The notes: generated by a model from the sequence alone, not told the origin. A stretch of 64,000 nucleotides of DNA from Sporomusa sp. KB1 (GCF_007830295.1 NZ_VLKC01000002.1:276785-340784), one strand, 5' to 3'. Counted from the stretch's first letter, positions 50,661 to 61,639 are shown. A program made the numbers and translations.

Positions 50661-50782
50661 CCTGTACACCTCTATCTCTTGAACATATAGTTTCGTAAAA
50701 ACCTGTAAGCTACCGTTATTTTTTGTAAGACTGCTCCACTCTTTTTTTAAATTATAGGATAGTATGGAAAAAAAAGCAAAAG

Positions 50783-50811
50783 CAGTTCCTGCTATTTAGT
50801 AACAGGAACTG
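50783..50811 (-). terminator. Terminator after the HAD phosphatase gene
   Basis: The nine-base arms CAGTTCCTG / CAGGAACTG with an 11-base loop are followed on the minus strand by a T-rich run. Confidence 0.8.
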
Positions 50812-50822
50812 ACGTAATCGCC

Positions 50823-51620
50823 TTACTTCAACACATATTTCTCAATGGCTTCCGCTACCCCATCGGCATCATTGGAGAGGGTTTCCAGCCGGGCAGCTGC
50901 CTTAACAGCATCACTGGCATTGCCCATAGCAACCCCCCAGCCAGCATATTTGATCATATCCAGATCATTGCCACCATCACCAAGCGCCATAACCTCTTCC
51001 TGCCTAATATGCAGCTTATCTGCTAAAAAGGCCAGGGCCCGGCCCTTATTAGCCAGTGGATGGGTGATTTCCAGAAAGGTAGGTTTGGATATTGCCACCG
51101 TTAGTTTATTGTCAAACCGTGTTTTCACAATGTCATAGGCTGCTTTAACATCTTCTGCTGTCGACATGGCCAGCATCTTGGTCGGTGGCTGCTCGGCAAT
51201 ATATAATCTGTCACCAATAGCATTGGCCGGTGCTCCTGAGAATCGCATATAGTATGCTGCATGCTCATCCAGTTCTTTTACATACAGTTTATCATTCATA
51301 TAGGTCTGAATATACCAATTGTGTTCCCGGCATAAGTCCAACACTTCCAGCGCCAGTTCTCTTTCAACCGGCTGATGTAACAATGTTTCACCAGACAAAC
51401 ACGATTTAATCAAAGCACCGTTATAGGTAATAAGCGGTACATCAAGTTTAAGCTGCTTGGCATACACCAAAGCTGAACAATACATCCGCCCTGTGGCAAT
51501 AGTCACCGTTACCCCCCTCGCCACAGCCTTACGGATGGCTTCACAAGCCCGGGGCGAAACAGCTAATTTGCTATCTAATAAAGTATCGTCCAAATCTATT
51601 GCAATAAGTTTTATTGTCAT
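50823..51620 (-). CDS. HAD-superfamily hydrolase, Cof type
   Basis: A 265-residue protein with AAAGGAG before ATG. It has HAD motif 1 DLDDTLLD near residue 9, motif 2 TIATGR near 40, motif 3 lysine near 185 and motif 4 GDGGNDLDMIKYAG near 213, with a large type-IIB cap between. Cof-type members dephosphorylate sugar phosphates, nucleotides or cofactors; the substrate is not predictable here. It is 24 bases downstream of the small membrane-protein gene at 51645. Confidence 0.9.
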   Translation of the reverse strand: MTIKLIAIDLDDTLLDSKLAVSPRACEAIRKAVARGVTVTIATGRMYCSALVYAKQLKLDVPLITYNGALIKSCLSGETLLHQPVERELALEVLDLCREHNWYIQTYMNDKLYVKELDEHAAYYMRFSGAPANAIGDRLYIAEQPPTKMLAMSTAEDVKAAYDIVKTRFDNKLTVAISKPTFLEITHPLANKGRALAFLADKLHIRQEEVMALGDGGNDLDMIKYAGWGVAMGNASDAVKAAARLETLSNDADGVAEAIEKYVLK

Positions 51621-51644
51621 TGTTTCTCCTTTTAAAAAAGATAA

Positions 51645-51989
51645 CTATCGATCCTGAATTATTTTGGACAAAGTAAAGCTGCATAGCGTCATAAGTAAAA
51701 TACCAGTCAATGAAGCCACCACACTGGAAATTTGAAACCCGGGCAATGCTTCAACTACCATGAACGGTGTAAAAATATTAGTCATGAAGGTAATACCGCC
51801 CAAAGTCAACAAATTGAAAGGCAACGCAGCAATCAGCAACAGCGGTCGAATGGCGGCATTTGCCAGCCCGACAATCATCCCACCGAGCAGTGTCCCGCCC
51901 AAGGTGTCTACAAATACTCCTGGCAGTTCAATCACCAGCATAATTAGAATCACCGCATTAATAATAATCCGCAGTAAAAAACCAGTCAC
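51645..51989 (-). CDS. Small membrane protein, phage-holin-4-2/YvlD family
   Basis: A 114-residue protein starting at GTG with GGGAGGGG upstream. Four hydrophobic helices cover nearly the whole length, with the family patterns VFVDTLGGTLLGGMIVGLANAAIRPLL (in pieces) and NLLTLGGITFMTNIFTP. Despite the holin name this family is mostly chromosomal with unknown role; YvlD in Bacillus is envelope-stress-linked. It is upstream of the HAD gene on the same strand. Confidence 0.8.
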   Translation of the reverse strand: MTGFLLRIIINAVILIMLVIELPGVFVDTLGGTLLGGMIVGLANAAIRPLLLIAALPFNLLTLGGITFMTNIFTPFMVVEALPGFQISSVVASLTGILLMTLCSFTLSKIIQDR

Positions 51990-52176
51990 CGCTCTTACCC
52001 CTCCCGACCGTCAATGAACTCACTTAAGCAAAATTGAACACGAATCTTCAGGAGAGGACTCGGCCCACCTAAAGCAACGTATCTTCTATATTATATCCCA
52101 AGGAACAAAATTCCGGCAATAATAAAGTAAAGCTATTCTTTCTGCCGTTCTAAATTGTAATACAACGCTGACGGTT

Positions 52177-53190
52177 CTACCATAAAATCTCCACAGGTAC
52201 ATCGCTTACCTGAGCAGTGCCAGTCAGTGTCATGGCAGCGCTGAGCTCCGCCTTGTATTTATTTAAAACAAATTCTACCCCTTCCTTGCCGCCGCCTACG
52301 GCAGCAAGGGCCAATGGCCGGCCAAGCAGCACAGCATCAGCGCCTAGTGCCAGCATCTTAAGAACGTCGGCACCACTACGAATGCCGCCATCCACCAAGA
52401 CTGTCATTTTGCCTTTTACAGCCTCCGCAATATACGGCAGTACTTCTGCTGTACCAGGAGTATGGTCAAGTGCCCGCCCGCCATGATTAGAAACAACAAT
52501 GGCATCAACTCCGGCCTGCCAGCAAGACTCCGCATCATCAGGGGTCATAATGCCTTTGACGATAAAGGGAATGGTTGTATGGTTCTTTATATATTTAAGC
52601 TCCTGAATGGTTTTAGGGCCTACCGGCTGTCCTGCATTGGTCATATTGACAAGGGCAGCCGCATCAATATCTATACCAAACGCCGGGCAGCCAGCCGCAG
52701 CAGCCTGCTTGGCCAGCTCCACAATCTTTTCAGTTTCTCTTGGTTTCATAATCGGTATACCCCAGCCCGCTTCCTTGCCAATAGCAGCCATACCTGCGTC
52801 AAATACCATTGGGCTCGGACCATCACCAGTCATAGCAATACTGCCGGCCTGACGGCAGCCGCTGACAACGGCCTGAGTATATTCTTCTTCTGTCATCGCA
52901 CCATTCATATTAAGTGCAATACCACCAATAGCAGCACTAATCACCGGCATTACTAAATCTATGCCAAATATCCGGCAAGACAAGTCCGTCTTTTTCACAT
53001 CATGAACAGCTCTCAGGTTCAACCGGCATTCCGCCAAGGCTTGTATATTATGACGAAAAGCAGTTCCAGTCCCTAAACCACCCATACCAGGCACCTCACC
53101 CGCACAAACAACACCATTACAAACCGGACAAACCCGGCAAACACCGGCAAACCTTTTTTTGGCTGCCATTTTAATACTATTTATATCCAT
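52177..53190 (-). CDS. FMN-dependent alpha-hydroxy-acid oxidising protein with N-terminal cysteine cluster
   Basis: A 337-residue TIM-barrel flavoprotein with AGGAGG before ATG. It belongs to the glycolate/lactate oxidase family: PFIVKGIMTPDDAE carries the FMN-binding lysine, VSNHGGRALD the active-site histidine and arginine region, and VDGGIRSGADVLKMLALGADAVLLGRP the phosphate-binding part. Residues about 18-29 (CRVCPVCNGVVC) form a CX2CX2CX4C cluster that could bind iron-sulfur or zinc. Such an addition is found in homologues from anaerobes. The substrate is unknown; it might accept electrons to a partner other than oxygen. Confidence 0.88.
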   Translation of the reverse strand: MDINSIKMAAKKRFAGVCRVCPVCNGVVCAGEVPGMGGLGTGTAFRHNIQALAECRLNLRAVHDVKKTDLSCRIFGIDLVMPVISAAIGGIALNMNGAMTEEEYTQAVVSGCRQAGSIAMTGDGPSPMVFDAGMAAIGKEAGWGIPIMKPRETEKIVELAKQAAAAGCPAFGIDIDAAALVNMTNAGQPVGPKTIQELKYIKNHTTIPFIVKGIMTPDDAESCWQAGVDAIVVSNHGGRALDHTPGTAEVLPYIAEAVKGKMTVLVDGGIRSGADVLKMLALGADAVLLGRPLALAAVGGGKEGVEFVLNKYKAELSAAMTLTGTAQVSDVPVEILW

Positions 53191-53353
53191 GTGTAAGATC
53201 CTCCTGGAGTTAGATATTCATACTTTGTTGAAATTCTTTTTTATCAGGCAAATTCCTGCTGCTTACCTACTAATAAGTATAAAATTCATCAGATTGATTA
53301 TATTACAGATATATTGATTTCACAGAGAAAACAGTTGTTTAGGAGGTTACACT

Positions 53354-53893
53354 ATGACGGTAATGGACAAAATAAATTCCCAAACCCGGACCATCATGAA
53401 TGCAATCTTAGATCAAGAACCATTAAACTACATTGAGGCGGCCGGCTTATACGGCATCGTAGCCCAGGGACGTTTCAATGTCGCGCTCCTGCAAGTCATG
53501 TACAATCATGCCCATGATCCCGAACTCAAAGCCCTCATTAAAGAAGCCATCAGCCACCACACGGAAATGACCATTGAAAAAGCAGAGGATAAGCTCTTCG
53601 AAAGCGACGGTCATACCCCGGCCTTCCATTTTGTCAAACGCAACCTGCATGACTCACCTATTACCATCCCCGATGATGCCCGGATGTCTGATCAGGAAAT
53701 AGCCATTGCTGTCGGCACAATGGCCAAAGCTGCGCAAACGACAGTGCTGACCGCTCTTCACAGTTCTTACCAGTTGGACGTTGCCCTCATGTATCGAAAA
53801 GCCTTAGACCATGGGCTGGATTTTGACTACCGTCTGCTGCAACTTATGCTCAACCGTGGCTGGTTGCCACATCTCACTAAAATTTCGCATTAA
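53354..53893 (+). CDS. DUF3231-like protein
   Basis: A 179-residue protein with AGGAGG before ATG. It is a helical bundle protein resembling DUF3231 or related spore-coat-associated four-helix families: GLYGIVAQGRFNVALLQVMYNHAHDPELK in the first half, then HTEMTIEKAEDKL and later ALDHGLDFDYRLLQLMLNRGWL. Usual DUF3231 members have two tandem copies; this one has about one. Many relatives occur in spore-formers, but its role is unknown. Confidence 0.65.
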   Translation: MTVMDKINSQTRTIMNAILDQEPLNYIEAAGLYGIVAQGRFNVALLQVMYNHAHDPELKALIKEAISHHTEMTIEKAEDKLFESDGHTPAFHFVKRNLHDSPITIPDDARMSDQEIAIAVGTMAKAAQTTVLTALHSSYQLDVALMYRKALDHGLDFDYRLLQLMLNRGWLPHLTKISH

Positions 53894-53924
53894 AAAGAGT
53901 CGCGCACCTGCGCGACTCTTTTTT
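53892..53924 (+). terminator. Bidirectional terminator between the DUF3231-like and rubredoxin genes
   Basis: AAAAAGAGTCGCGCA pairs with TGCGCGACTCTTTTTT, with T tracts on both strands. It lies between convergent genes. Confidence 0.9.
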
Positions 53925-53932
53925 ATCCAGCA

Positions 53933-54091
53933 TTAGATCTTTTCGAATTGATCCTTGCCTACACCGCAAATCGGACACTGCCAATCTTCAGATACATCTT
54001 CAAAAGGGGTTCCTGGTTGAACTCCATGATCTAAGTCACCCTGTGCCGGATCATATTCATACCCACATACCATGCACTTGTATTTCTCCAT
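53933..54091 (-). CDS. Rubredoxin
   Basis: A 52-residue protein with AAGGAG before ATG. Two CX2C motifs ([10 protein letters not shown] near residue 6 and [11 protein letters not shown] near 39) bind a single iron. It is a small electron carrier of anaerobes, used by rubrerythrins, superoxide reductases or hydrogenase-linked systems; none of these is adjacent. Length and motifs are typical. It faces the DUF3231-like gene with a shared terminator. Confidence 0.97.
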   Translation of the reverse strand: MEKYKCMVCGYEYDPAQGDLDHGVQPGTPFEDVSEDWQCPICGVGKDQFEKI

Positions 54092-54188
54092 CGAAAATCA
54101 CTCCTTTTTAATAATTAAATTGCTTATCCCAATTTTACTATTTTAGGAATGATAATGCAAATAGATTGTCCTTGTTTTACCAATAATT

Positions 54189-55982
54189 CTACAAATTTTT
54201 GTTACGAAAAAAGTTATATACTGCCTCAGCGGCAGGAAGAGTCATCCCCTCAACCTTGGCAAGTGCTTCCACCTCGGCGGCCTTGATTTTGGCTAAGCTG
54301 CCAAAATGATCCCAAAGCGCTTTACGGCGTTTAGCACCAATACCCGGAATATGATCTAGCACTGAAACCAGATTACGTTTTGAGCGTAGTTTACGATGAT
54401 AGGTGATAGCAAACCGATGAGCCTCGTCACGGATGCGCTGCACCAGATAGAGCGACTGGGAATGCCGCGGCAAAATCAGCGGTTCACTAATTCCCTCCCG
54501 GAAAATATGCTCAAACTCTTTGGCCAAGCCAACAACAGGCACTTTTGTAAGGCCGGCGGCGCGGATCAGCGTGAGCGCAGCATTAAGCTGGCCTTTACCA
54601 CCGTCAATAATGATTAAGTCAGGAATAGGCCCCTTCTCCAGCGCGTCACAGTAACGCCGCCCCACTACCTCCTGCATAGATTTAAAATCGTCAGGTTTGC
54701 CTTCCACGGTTTTGAGCTTATAGCGGCGATACTCATTTTTATTAGGCTGACCATCTTCAAACACCACCATCGAAGCCACCGTTTCTGAGCCCTGAATATG
54801 GGAAATATCAAAGCATTCAATGCGCTGCGGCACAGCTGGCAGCTCTAAGTACTGCCCAAGCTCAGCCGCCGCTCCGGTGGTTTTGTCAACATCAGCTTCC
54901 AGGCGGACTGCTTGTTCTTCCAGTACAGTAGCGGCATTACCTGCCGCCATGTTAACTAAATCCTTCTTCGTACCGCGTTTAGGCGTTTCCACCTGTACCC
55001 GGCTGCCCTTACTGCTGCTCAGCCAGTCAGCAAGCAATTGCTGCTCTGCTAATTCCAGGGGCAACAATATTTCTCGGGGAATAAAGGCCGCTTGGCTATA
55101 ATACTGCTTGATAAAAGCCTCCAGAATGTTCTGGTCGGTTTCATCCTCACCACCTAATAGTATAAAGTGGTCACGTCCCACCATCTTGCCACTGCGAATG
55201 AAGAATACCTGCGCGCAGATTCCAGCGGCCGACCGGGCCAGTCCAATGGCGTCCTGGTCACCACTGCCTGTCACAATGTTTTGCTTCTCCATAATCTTTT
55301 CAACTGCGGTGAGCTGGTCGCGTAACCGGGCCGCCTGTTCGAACTCCAATTCTTCTGCCGCCTCGACCATGAGCCGCTTGAGGTTTTTGGCAACTGCGTC
55401 GCTGCGGCCCTCAAGAAACAAGGTCACGGCTTTTATCATTTCACTATAAGTCCCCTGCTCCACTTTGCCGGCACAAGGAGCCAGGCAGCGTTTGATGTGA
55501 TGCTCCAAACAAGGCCGCTTGGCCGCAAGCTTGCGGCAGGAGCGCAGTGGAAATAGCGTCTTTAGCAGCCGCAGCGTTTCATGCACTGCCCCGGCACTGG
55601 TGTACGGACCGAAATACCGGGCCCCATCTTTTAGTACCTTACGGGTAGCATACACCCGTGGGAAATCTTCATAAGTCACTTTGATATAGGGATAGGTTTT
55701 GTCGTCCTTCAAGCTGATATTATACTTAGGACGATGTTTTTTTATCAGATTACACTCTAGGATCAGTGCTTCAATTTCTGATGCGGTAATAATATATTCC
55801 AGATCGGCAATATGCGCCACCAGCGCCAATACCTTGCCAGAATGGTTGCGGCTGGACTGAAAATAGGAACGCACCCGGTTTTTTAAATTAATGGCTTTAC
55901 CAACATAGATAATCCGGCCTTTATCGTCTTTCATCAGATAAACGCCCGGCTTATCCGGTAAAAGTGCCAACTTTTCTTCCAC
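54189..55982 (-). CDS. uvrC: Excinuclease ABC subunit C
   Basis: A 597-residue protein from the GTG at 55982. UvrC makes both incisions in nucleotide excision repair. The N-terminal GIY-YIG domain begins PDKPGVYLMKDDKGRIIYVGKA, a UVR motif (LEFEQAARLRDQL) lies near residue 208, an RNase-H-like domain with ECFDISHIQG near 392, and tandem HhH motifs (PGIGAKRRKALWDHFG) at the end. The best ribosome site, AGGAGG right after the uvrA stop, lies 30 bases from this GTG and suits an in-frame ATT at 56003, which may be the true start. Confidence 0.95.
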   Translation of the reverse strand: MEEKLALLPDKPGVYLMKDDKGRIIYVGKAINLKNRVRSYFQSSRNHSGKVLALVAHIADLEYIITASEIEALILECNLIKKHRPKYNISLKDDKTYPYIKVTYEDFPRVYATRKVLKDGARYFGPYTSAGAVHETLRLLKTLFPLRSCRKLAAKRPCLEHHIKRCLAPCAGKVEQGTYSEMIKAVTLFLEGRSDAVAKNLKRLMVEAAEELEFEQAARLRDQLTAVEKIMEKQNIVTGSGDQDAIGLARSAAGICAQVFFIRSGKMVGRDHFILLGGEDETDQNILEAFIKQYYSQAAFIPREILLPLELAEQQLLADWLSSSKGSRVQVETPKRGTKKDLVNMAAGNAATVLEEQAVRLEADVDKTTGAAAELGQYLELPAVPQRIECFDISHIQGSETVASMVVFEDGQPNKNEYRRYKLKTVEGKPDDFKSMQEVVGRRYCDALEKGPIPDLIIIDGGKGQLNAALTLIRAAGLTKVPVVGLAKEFEHIFREGISEPLILPRHSQSLYLVQRIRDEAHRFAITYHRKLRSKRNLVSVLDHIPGIGAKRRKALWDHFGSLAKIKAAEVEALAKVEGMTLPAAEAVYNFFRNKNL

Positions 55983-56018
55983 TACGGGAGATATTACAGA
56001 AATAACCGTACACCTCCT

Positions 56019-58853
56019 TTACTGGCGCGGGCCACGGGCTAGAATAGGAGCTAAATACTGACCGGTATAGGACTGGGACACAGCGACCACCTGCTCTGGT
56101 GTTCCCTTAGCCACAATGGTCCCGCCTTTGTTTCCACCCTCTGGTCCCAAGTCAATAATATAGTCAGCGGTCTTAATCACATCCAGATTATGTTCAATTA
56201 CCACAACAGTATCTCCGCCATCAACCAGTCGCTGTAATACCTCTAGTAGCCGGTGAATATCAGCCGTATGCAGCCCAGTTGTCGGTTCATCCAAAATATA
56301 CAGCGTTTTACCGGTACTACGACGGGCCAATTCAGTGGCGAGCTTAATTCGCTGAGCTTCACCGCCTGACAGTTGGGTAGCCGGCTGCCCCAACTTAATA
56401 TATCCTAAGCCAACATCCTGCAAGACCTGTAGTTTGCGGTGAATTTTTGGGATGTTTTGGAAAAATTCCACCGCTTCATCCACTACCATATTAAGCACAT
56501 CAGCAATGCTTTTGCCTTTATAGCGCACCTCTAATGTCTCGCGATTATACCTGGCCCCTTTACATACCTCACAGGGCACATAGACATCAGGTAAAAAATG
56601 CATTTCAATCTTGATAATCCCGTCGCCTTTGCACGCTTCACAACGGCCGCCTTTGACGTTAAAACTGAACCGGCCTGGTTTATAGCCGCGCATCTTGGCT
56701 TCCGGCGTCTGGCTATAAACCTCGCGGATGTTGTCAAACAGGCTGGTATAGGTGGCCGGATTCGAACGCGGCGTACGGCCAATGGGGGATTGGTCAATGT
56801 CAATTATTTTATCAATATACTCCAGGCCGCGAATCCCGTCATGGGCACCTGGCCGGATACGACTGCCGCGATACAGCTGACTGGCCAGACCCTTGTACAA
56901 TATTTCATTAACCAAAGTACTTTTTCCTGAACCGGACACGCCGGTAACAGCCGTAAATACTCCCAGTGGAAAACGGGCATTGAGCTTTTTAAGGTTGTTT
57001 TCCCTCGCGCCAATAACCTCTAACCATTTGCCATTAGTCTGCCGCCGTATGGCAGGCACCGGAATGGCCTGACGGCCGCTTAGATATTGTCCGGTAATCG
57101 AAGCCTCACAGGCCTTAATTTCTTCTACCGTGCCTTGGGCAACAATGGTTCCGCCGCCTTCTCCGGCTGCCGGCCCAACATCAATAATGTGGTCGGCAGC
57201 ATACATGGTGTCTTCGTCATGCTCAACCACTAAGAGCGTGTTGCCCAGGTCCCGCATATGCTTTAAGGTAGCAAGCAGCCTGTTATTATCACGCTGATGC
57301 AGACCAATACTGGGCTCATCCAGGATATAAAGCACCCCCACCAGACCGGAGCCAATCTGGGTAGCCAGCCGAATACGCTGGGCCTCGCCACCGGAAAGAG
57401 TACCGGCCGCCCGGTCAAGCGTCAGGTACTCAAGGCCAACATTGAGCAAAAAGCCTAGGCGGGCGTTGATTTCTTTTAGTATTTGCCTGGCAATAACCGT
57501 CTCCCGCTCACTAAGTGTCAGACTGCTAAAAAATTCCTGGGACTCAGCCACCGTCATCCTGGTTACTTCATTGATATTCTTCCCGCCGATCTTGACAGCC
57601 AGCGCCTCTGGTTTAAGCCTGGCCCCCTTACACACCGGGCAGGGCTTGGAGCTCATGTATTCCTCAATTTCCTCCCGTGACCAGTCGGAAGTGGATTCAC
57701 GGTGCCTACGGGCCAGCAGTGGCAGCACGCCTTCAAAGTTAGCGTGATAGGTCTTGGTATCACCATACATATTTTCGTAGTGAAAAGTAAATTTGTCCTG
57801 GCCTGCCCCCTGGAGAATAATCTCCTTGAGATTATCAGGCACCTTTTCCCAGGTATCATACAGCGTGTGCCCGTATTGCTCCAGTACAGCCTCTAATTGG
57901 CACATAAAGTAAGAGTTGGTATTCTTGCTAAGTGGCGCAATGACCCCATCAATGAAGGCCTTACTGGAGTCTGGAATAACTAGCGCGGGATCAATCTCCA
58001 GGTTATTGCCCAATCCCGTGCAATCCGGGCAAGCGCCGAAAGGACTGTTAAACGAAAACATCCGCGGCGCAATCTCCGGCAGACTAATACCGCAGTCCAC
58101 ACAGGCAAAATTCTGACTGAACATGAGTTCTTTAGCCCCGCCGACATCTACGGACACAATACCGCTGCCTAATTTGAGTGAGGTCTCCAGCGAGTCAGCT
58201 AAGCGGCTGCCGATCCCGTCGCGCACTACAATGCGGTCAACTACCACTTCGATAGTATGTTTCTTATTTTTTTCAAGCTTGATTTCATCGGTTATATCAT
58301 GGATTTCGCCGTCCACCCGTACCCGGACGTAGCCATTCTTACGAATGTCTTCCAGCACCTTCTGATGCTCACCTTTTTTACCGCGCACCACCGGAGCCAT
58401 TATACTCAGCCTGGCACCTTCGCCTAAGGCCATCAGTTGGTCAACCATCTGCTCTACTGTCTGCTGGCTGATCGGCTTGCCGCATTTGGGACAATACGGT
58501 CGGCCGGCCCGGGCAAATAATAAACGCAGGTAATCATAAATCTCAGTCACTGTACCCACTGTAGAACGGGGGTTACGGCTGGTAGTCTTTTGGTCAATCG
58601 ATATGGCTGGTGACAACCCTTCAATATAGTCAACCTCCGGCTTGTCCATCTGCCCCAAAAACTGACGGGCATAAGCTGACAGCGACTCCACATAGCGGCG
58701 TTGCCCTTCGGCATAGATGGTATCAAAAGCCAACGAGGACTTGCCTGAACCACTCAGGCCGGTAATAACCACAAGTTGATCGCGCGGAATGGTTATGTCA
58801 ATATTTTTTAAATTGTGCTGTCTGGCACCCTTAACAATAATACTATCTGGCAT
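56019..58853 (-). CDS. uvrA: Excinuclease ABC subunit A
   Basis: A 944-residue DNA-damage sensor with AAGGGG before ATG. Two ABC ATPase halves are present: Walker [15 protein letters not shown] near residue 32 and [13 protein letters not shown] near 640, with signature LSGGEAQRI in each. Zinc fingers (CPKCGKPIS near 125, CVDCGISLP, then CEACKGDG near 738) are present. Length is standard. It precedes uvrC by 15 bases and follows uvrB on the same strand, with a plus-strand coiled-coil gene in between. Confidence 0.98.
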   Translation of the reverse strand: MPDSIIVKGARQHNLKNIDITIPRDQLVVITGLSGSGKSSLAFDTIYAEGQRRYVESLSAYARQFLGQMDKPEVDYIEGLSPAISIDQKTTSRNPRSTVGTVTEIYDYLRLLFARAGRPYCPKCGKPISQQTVEQMVDQLMALGEGARLSIMAPVVRGKKGEHQKVLEDIRKNGYVRVRVDGEIHDITDEIKLEKNKKHTIEVVVDRIVVRDGIGSRLADSLETSLKLGSGIVSVDVGGAKELMFSQNFACVDCGISLPEIAPRMFSFNSPFGACPDCTGLGNNLEIDPALVIPDSSKAFIDGVIAPLSKNTNSYFMCQLEAVLEQYGHTLYDTWEKVPDNLKEIILQGAGQDKFTFHYENMYGDTKTYHANFEGVLPLLARRHRESTSDWSREEIEEYMSSKPCPVCKGARLKPEALAVKIGGKNINEVTRMTVAESQEFFSSLTLSERETVIARQILKEINARLGFLLNVGLEYLTLDRAAGTLSGGEAQRIRLATQIGSGLVGVLYILDEPSIGLHQRDNNRLLATLKHMRDLGNTLLVVEHDEDTMYAADHIIDVGPAAGEGGGTIVAQGTVEEIKACEASITGQYLSGRQAIPVPAIRRQTNGKWLEVIGARENNLKKLNARFPLGVFTAVTGVSGSGKSTLVNEILYKGLASQLYRGSRIRPGAHDGIRGLEYIDKIIDIDQSPIGRTPRSNPATYTSLFDNIREVYSQTPEAKMRGYKPGRFSFNVKGGRCEACKGDGIIKIEMHFLPDVYVPCEVCKGARYNRETLEVRYKGKSIADVLNMVVDEAVEFFQNIPKIHRKLQVLQDVGLGYIKLGQPATQLSGGEAQRIKLATELARRSTGKTLYILDEPTTGLHTADIHRLLEVLQRLVDGGDTVVVIEHNLDVIKTADYIIDLGPEGGNKGGTIVAKGTPEQVVAVSQSYTGQYLAPILARGPRQ

Positions 58854-59035
58854 TGTCGGTTCCCCTTTTTAGACTATATCTATTAATTGATATTAATTAT
58901 TTAATATTTATATTATAGCAGCCTTCTTACTATAATGGTAGCAGTCTGCTAACGTAAAAATAGTACTTGTCCTTCCAAGCTGCAGCAGGTAGAATAATAA
59001 TATAGAATTTCAGAAAAAGATAGAGGGAGGATTGT

Positions 59036-59434
59036 ATGAGCGAAGAACGTTTTGACCGGCTTGAAAAAATGCTGGAACAAACCCAAAATCAAATGAATCA
59101 AATGCAAAATCAAATGGGCCAAATGCAAAACCTGACAGAACAGCTAGTTAAAATGGTTGGCCATAATAATGCTGTTACGGAAGAGCTTAGGGAACGCGTG
59201 GATAAACTAGAGCACAAGTTTGATAAGTTAGAAACCAAGGTTGATAAACTGGAAACCAAGGTTGACTGCATGGGAGCACAAATGCAAACTGGGTTTGCCG
59301 GACTTACCGCTATGGTTAATCTGCTGGGCGAGAAAGTAGATACGATTCCTCATCTCGAAACCAAACTTGAAATACTTAATGATTACATTTTGAATCAAGC
59401 AGCTGATATTCGCATGCTCAAAAAAGCACGCTAA
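59036..59434 (+). CDS. Coiled-coil protein with short tandem repeats
   Basis: A 132-residue protein with GAGGGAGG before ATG. Residues about 15-33 are a Gln/Asn/Met repeat (NQMNQMQNQMGQMQN), followed by heptads KLEHKFDKLETKVDKLE that form an apparent coiled coil, and a C-terminal part with a hydrophobic face. The DNA also has a 21-base tandem repeat in the heptad region. No enzyme or membrane motif. It is transcribed opposite to uvrB and uvrA. Similar short heptad proteins exist in other Firmicutes without known function. Confidence 0.7.
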   Translation: MSEERFDRLEKMLEQTQNQMNQMQNQMGQMQNLTEQLVKMVGHNNAVTEELRERVDKLEHKFDKLETKVDKLETKVDCMGAQMQTGFAGLTAMVNLLGEKVDTIPHLETKLEILNDYILNQAADIRMLKKAR

Positions 59435-59459
59435 AACAATAATTATGCACCAAAACCAT

Positions 59460-59483
59460 CCGGCTCACGCCGGGTATTTTTTT
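59460..59483 (+). terminator. Terminator after the coiled-coil gene
   Basis: The CCGGC / GCCGG stem with a TCAC loop is followed by seven T within nine bases, just before the convergent end of uvrB. Confidence 0.8.
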
Positions 59484-59495
59484 ATGTTCAACGTG

Positions 59496-61568
59496 CTACT
59501 TTTTCTGTCGTTTAACAGTTTTACCGGCAACTTTGGCTTTTCCTGCTTCCACCCCTGCCTTTTGCCGCAATTCGACAATCATATCTCTAAGCTCAGCCGC
59601 CCGTTCAAACTCCAATAACTTAGAAGCCTGACGCATTTCTTTCTCCAGATTAACAGCCAGTTCCAACATATCATCCCGCTGCATGTTACCAATGCGGTCG
59701 GCTTTGTAGTTAGCCGGAGTTTCCGCTACCTTGGTGGTTTCAATAAGTTCTTTTACCCGTTTTTCAATGGTTTTGGGGGTTATGCCGTGCTCAGTGTTAT
59801 AGGCCAGCTGAACTTCCCGGCGTCGATTCGTCTCGCTCATGGCCCGGCGCATAGAATCAGTAATTTTATCAGCATACATAATAACCTTGCCATGGGCATT
59901 ACGGGCTGCACGGCCAATGGTCTGAATCAGTGAGGTATCAGAACGCAGGAACCCCTCTTTATCAGCATCCAGAATTGTGACAAGTGACACTTCCGGCATA
60001 TCCAAACCTTCCCGCAGCAGGTTTATTCCCACAAGCACATCATGCACGCCGGCCCGCAAATCCCTGATAATCTCCACCCGCTCAATTGTCGCAATATCTG
60101 AGTGAAGATAGTTGACCTTAATCCCCATGCCTTTTAAATATTCGGTTAGGTTTTCCGCCATTTTCTTGGTTAGCGTAGTCACAAGTACCCGCTCATTGAT
60201 TGCCATACGCAATTTGATTTCATCCAGCAAATCGTCCATTTGCCCTTTAATGGGGCGAACTTCGATTTCAGGGTCGATAAGACCTGTCGGACGAATAATC
60301 TGTTGGACAACCTGACTGGCTGCTTTCAGCTCATATGCGGCCGGGGTTGCTGAAACATAGACAATCTGATTAATCCGTTCGTCAAATTCGTCAAAAGTCA
60401 GCGGCCGGTTATCAAATGCTGACGGCAAACGGAAGCCATTCTCCACAAGTGCTTCCTTGCGTGAACGGTCACCGGCGTACATAGCCCTGACCTGTGGCAG
60501 CGTAACATGAGACTCATCAACTACAATAAGAAAGTCTTCCGGAAAATAGTCTATCAGCGTATAGGGCGATTCACCTGGCTGACGCTGGGTAAGATGCCGG
60601 GAATAGTTTTCAATCCCTGAGCAGTAGCCCATTTCTAACATCATTTCCATATCATAGCGAGTGCGCTGATCAAGCCGCTGAGCTTCTAATAGCTTGTTAT
60701 TTGCCTTAAGATAGGCCAGCCGCTCATCTAGTTCGGCTTCAATATCTCCTACCGCACGCAGCATGTTTTCCCGTGAGGTAACATAGTGAGAGGCCGGATA
60801 GACAGCAATATGCTTACGTTCCGTGAGAATTTCACCTGTTAGGGTATCGATTTCCAAGATCCGCTCGATTTCATCGCCAAATAGCTCTACCCGCAAAGCC
60901 TTCTCGCCATATGCTGCCGGATAAATTTCAACAATATCACCACGCACCCGGAAAGTACCGCGGGTAAAGTTATAATCGTTACGCTCATACTGAATTTCCA
61001 CAAGCTTGCGCAGAATGTCATCCCGATCTTTGGTTTGTCCCTGCCTGAGTGACAACACCAACCCCCGGTATTCATCAGGCGAGCCTAAGCCATAGATGCA
61101 CGACACACTGGCCACAATAATGACATCCCGCCGCTCAAACAGCGAACTGGTTGCTGAGTGGCGCAGCTTATCGATTTCATCATTAATCGAAGCGTCTTTT
61201 TCAATATACGTATCTGTCTGCGCAATATAGGCTTCCGGCTGATAGTAATCATAATAACTTACGAAATACTCCACCGCATTATTCGGAAAAAACTCTTTAA
61301 ACTCGCTGGCCAATTGAGCCGCAAGGGTTTTATTATGTGCAATCACCAGCGTTGGTTTTTGCACAGCTTCAATAACTTTGGCCATGGTAAAGGTTTTGCC
61401 CGTACCAGTAGCTCCTAACAGTACTTGCGCTATATCACCACGGTCAATCCCAGCCGCCAATTGAACAATAGCTGGCGGCTGGTCACCAGTAGGCACAAAC
61501 GGGGCTTCTACCTTAAAGGGGCTGCTGCCTTCGTGATGAACCGTATTGAGTTTTGGTACAGTTGCCAT
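59496..61568 (-). CDS. uvrB: Excinuclease ABC subunit B
   Basis: A 690-residue DNA helicase-like protein from the ATG at 61568, with AGGTGAT upstream. It verifies damage and forms the pre-incision complex. Motifs: Walker [11 protein letters not shown] near residue 42, the beta-hairpin [10 protein letters not shown] near 93, DESH near 336, helicase motif [11 protein letters not shown] near 540, and a C-terminal UVR motif ([14 protein letters not shown]) that binds UvrC. The basic tail is short. It is upstream of uvrA with one plus-strand gene inserted. Confidence 0.98.
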   Translation of the reverse strand: MATVPKLNTVHHEGSSPFKVEAPFVPTGDQPPAIVQLAAGIDRGDIAQVLLGATGTGKTFTMAKVIEAVQKPTLVIAHNKTLAAQLASEFKEFFPNNAVEYFVSYYDYYQPEAYIAQTDTYIEKDASINDEIDKLRHSATSSLFERRDVIIVASVSCIYGLGSPDEYRGLVLSLRQGQTKDRDDILRKLVEIQYERNDYNFTRGTFRVRGDIVEIYPAAYGEKALRVELFGDEIERILEIDTLTGEILTERKHIAVYPASHYVTSRENMLRAVGDIEAELDERLAYLKANNKLLEAQRLDQRTRYDMEMMLEMGYCSGIENYSRHLTQRQPGESPYTLIDYFPEDFLIVVDESHVTLPQVRAMYAGDRSRKEALVENGFRLPSAFDNRPLTFDEFDERINQIVYVSATPAAYELKAASQVVQQIIRPTGLIDPEIEVRPIKGQMDDLLDEIKLRMAINERVLVTTLTKKMAENLTEYLKGMGIKVNYLHSDIATIERVEIIRDLRAGVHDVLVGINLLREGLDMPEVSLVTILDADKEGFLRSDTSLIQTIGRAARNAHGKVIMYADKITDSMRRAMSETNRRREVQLAYNTEHGITPKTIEKRVKELIETTKVAETPANYKADRIGNMQRDDMLELAVNLEKEMRQASKLLEFERAAELRDMIVELRQKAGVEAGKAKVAGKTVKRQKK

Positions 61569-61639
61569 AATTATCACCTATATGATTTGATTTATCTTGG
61601 ATACGAGTCAAAACTCCCGCCTCTATAGGCGGCGTTAAA

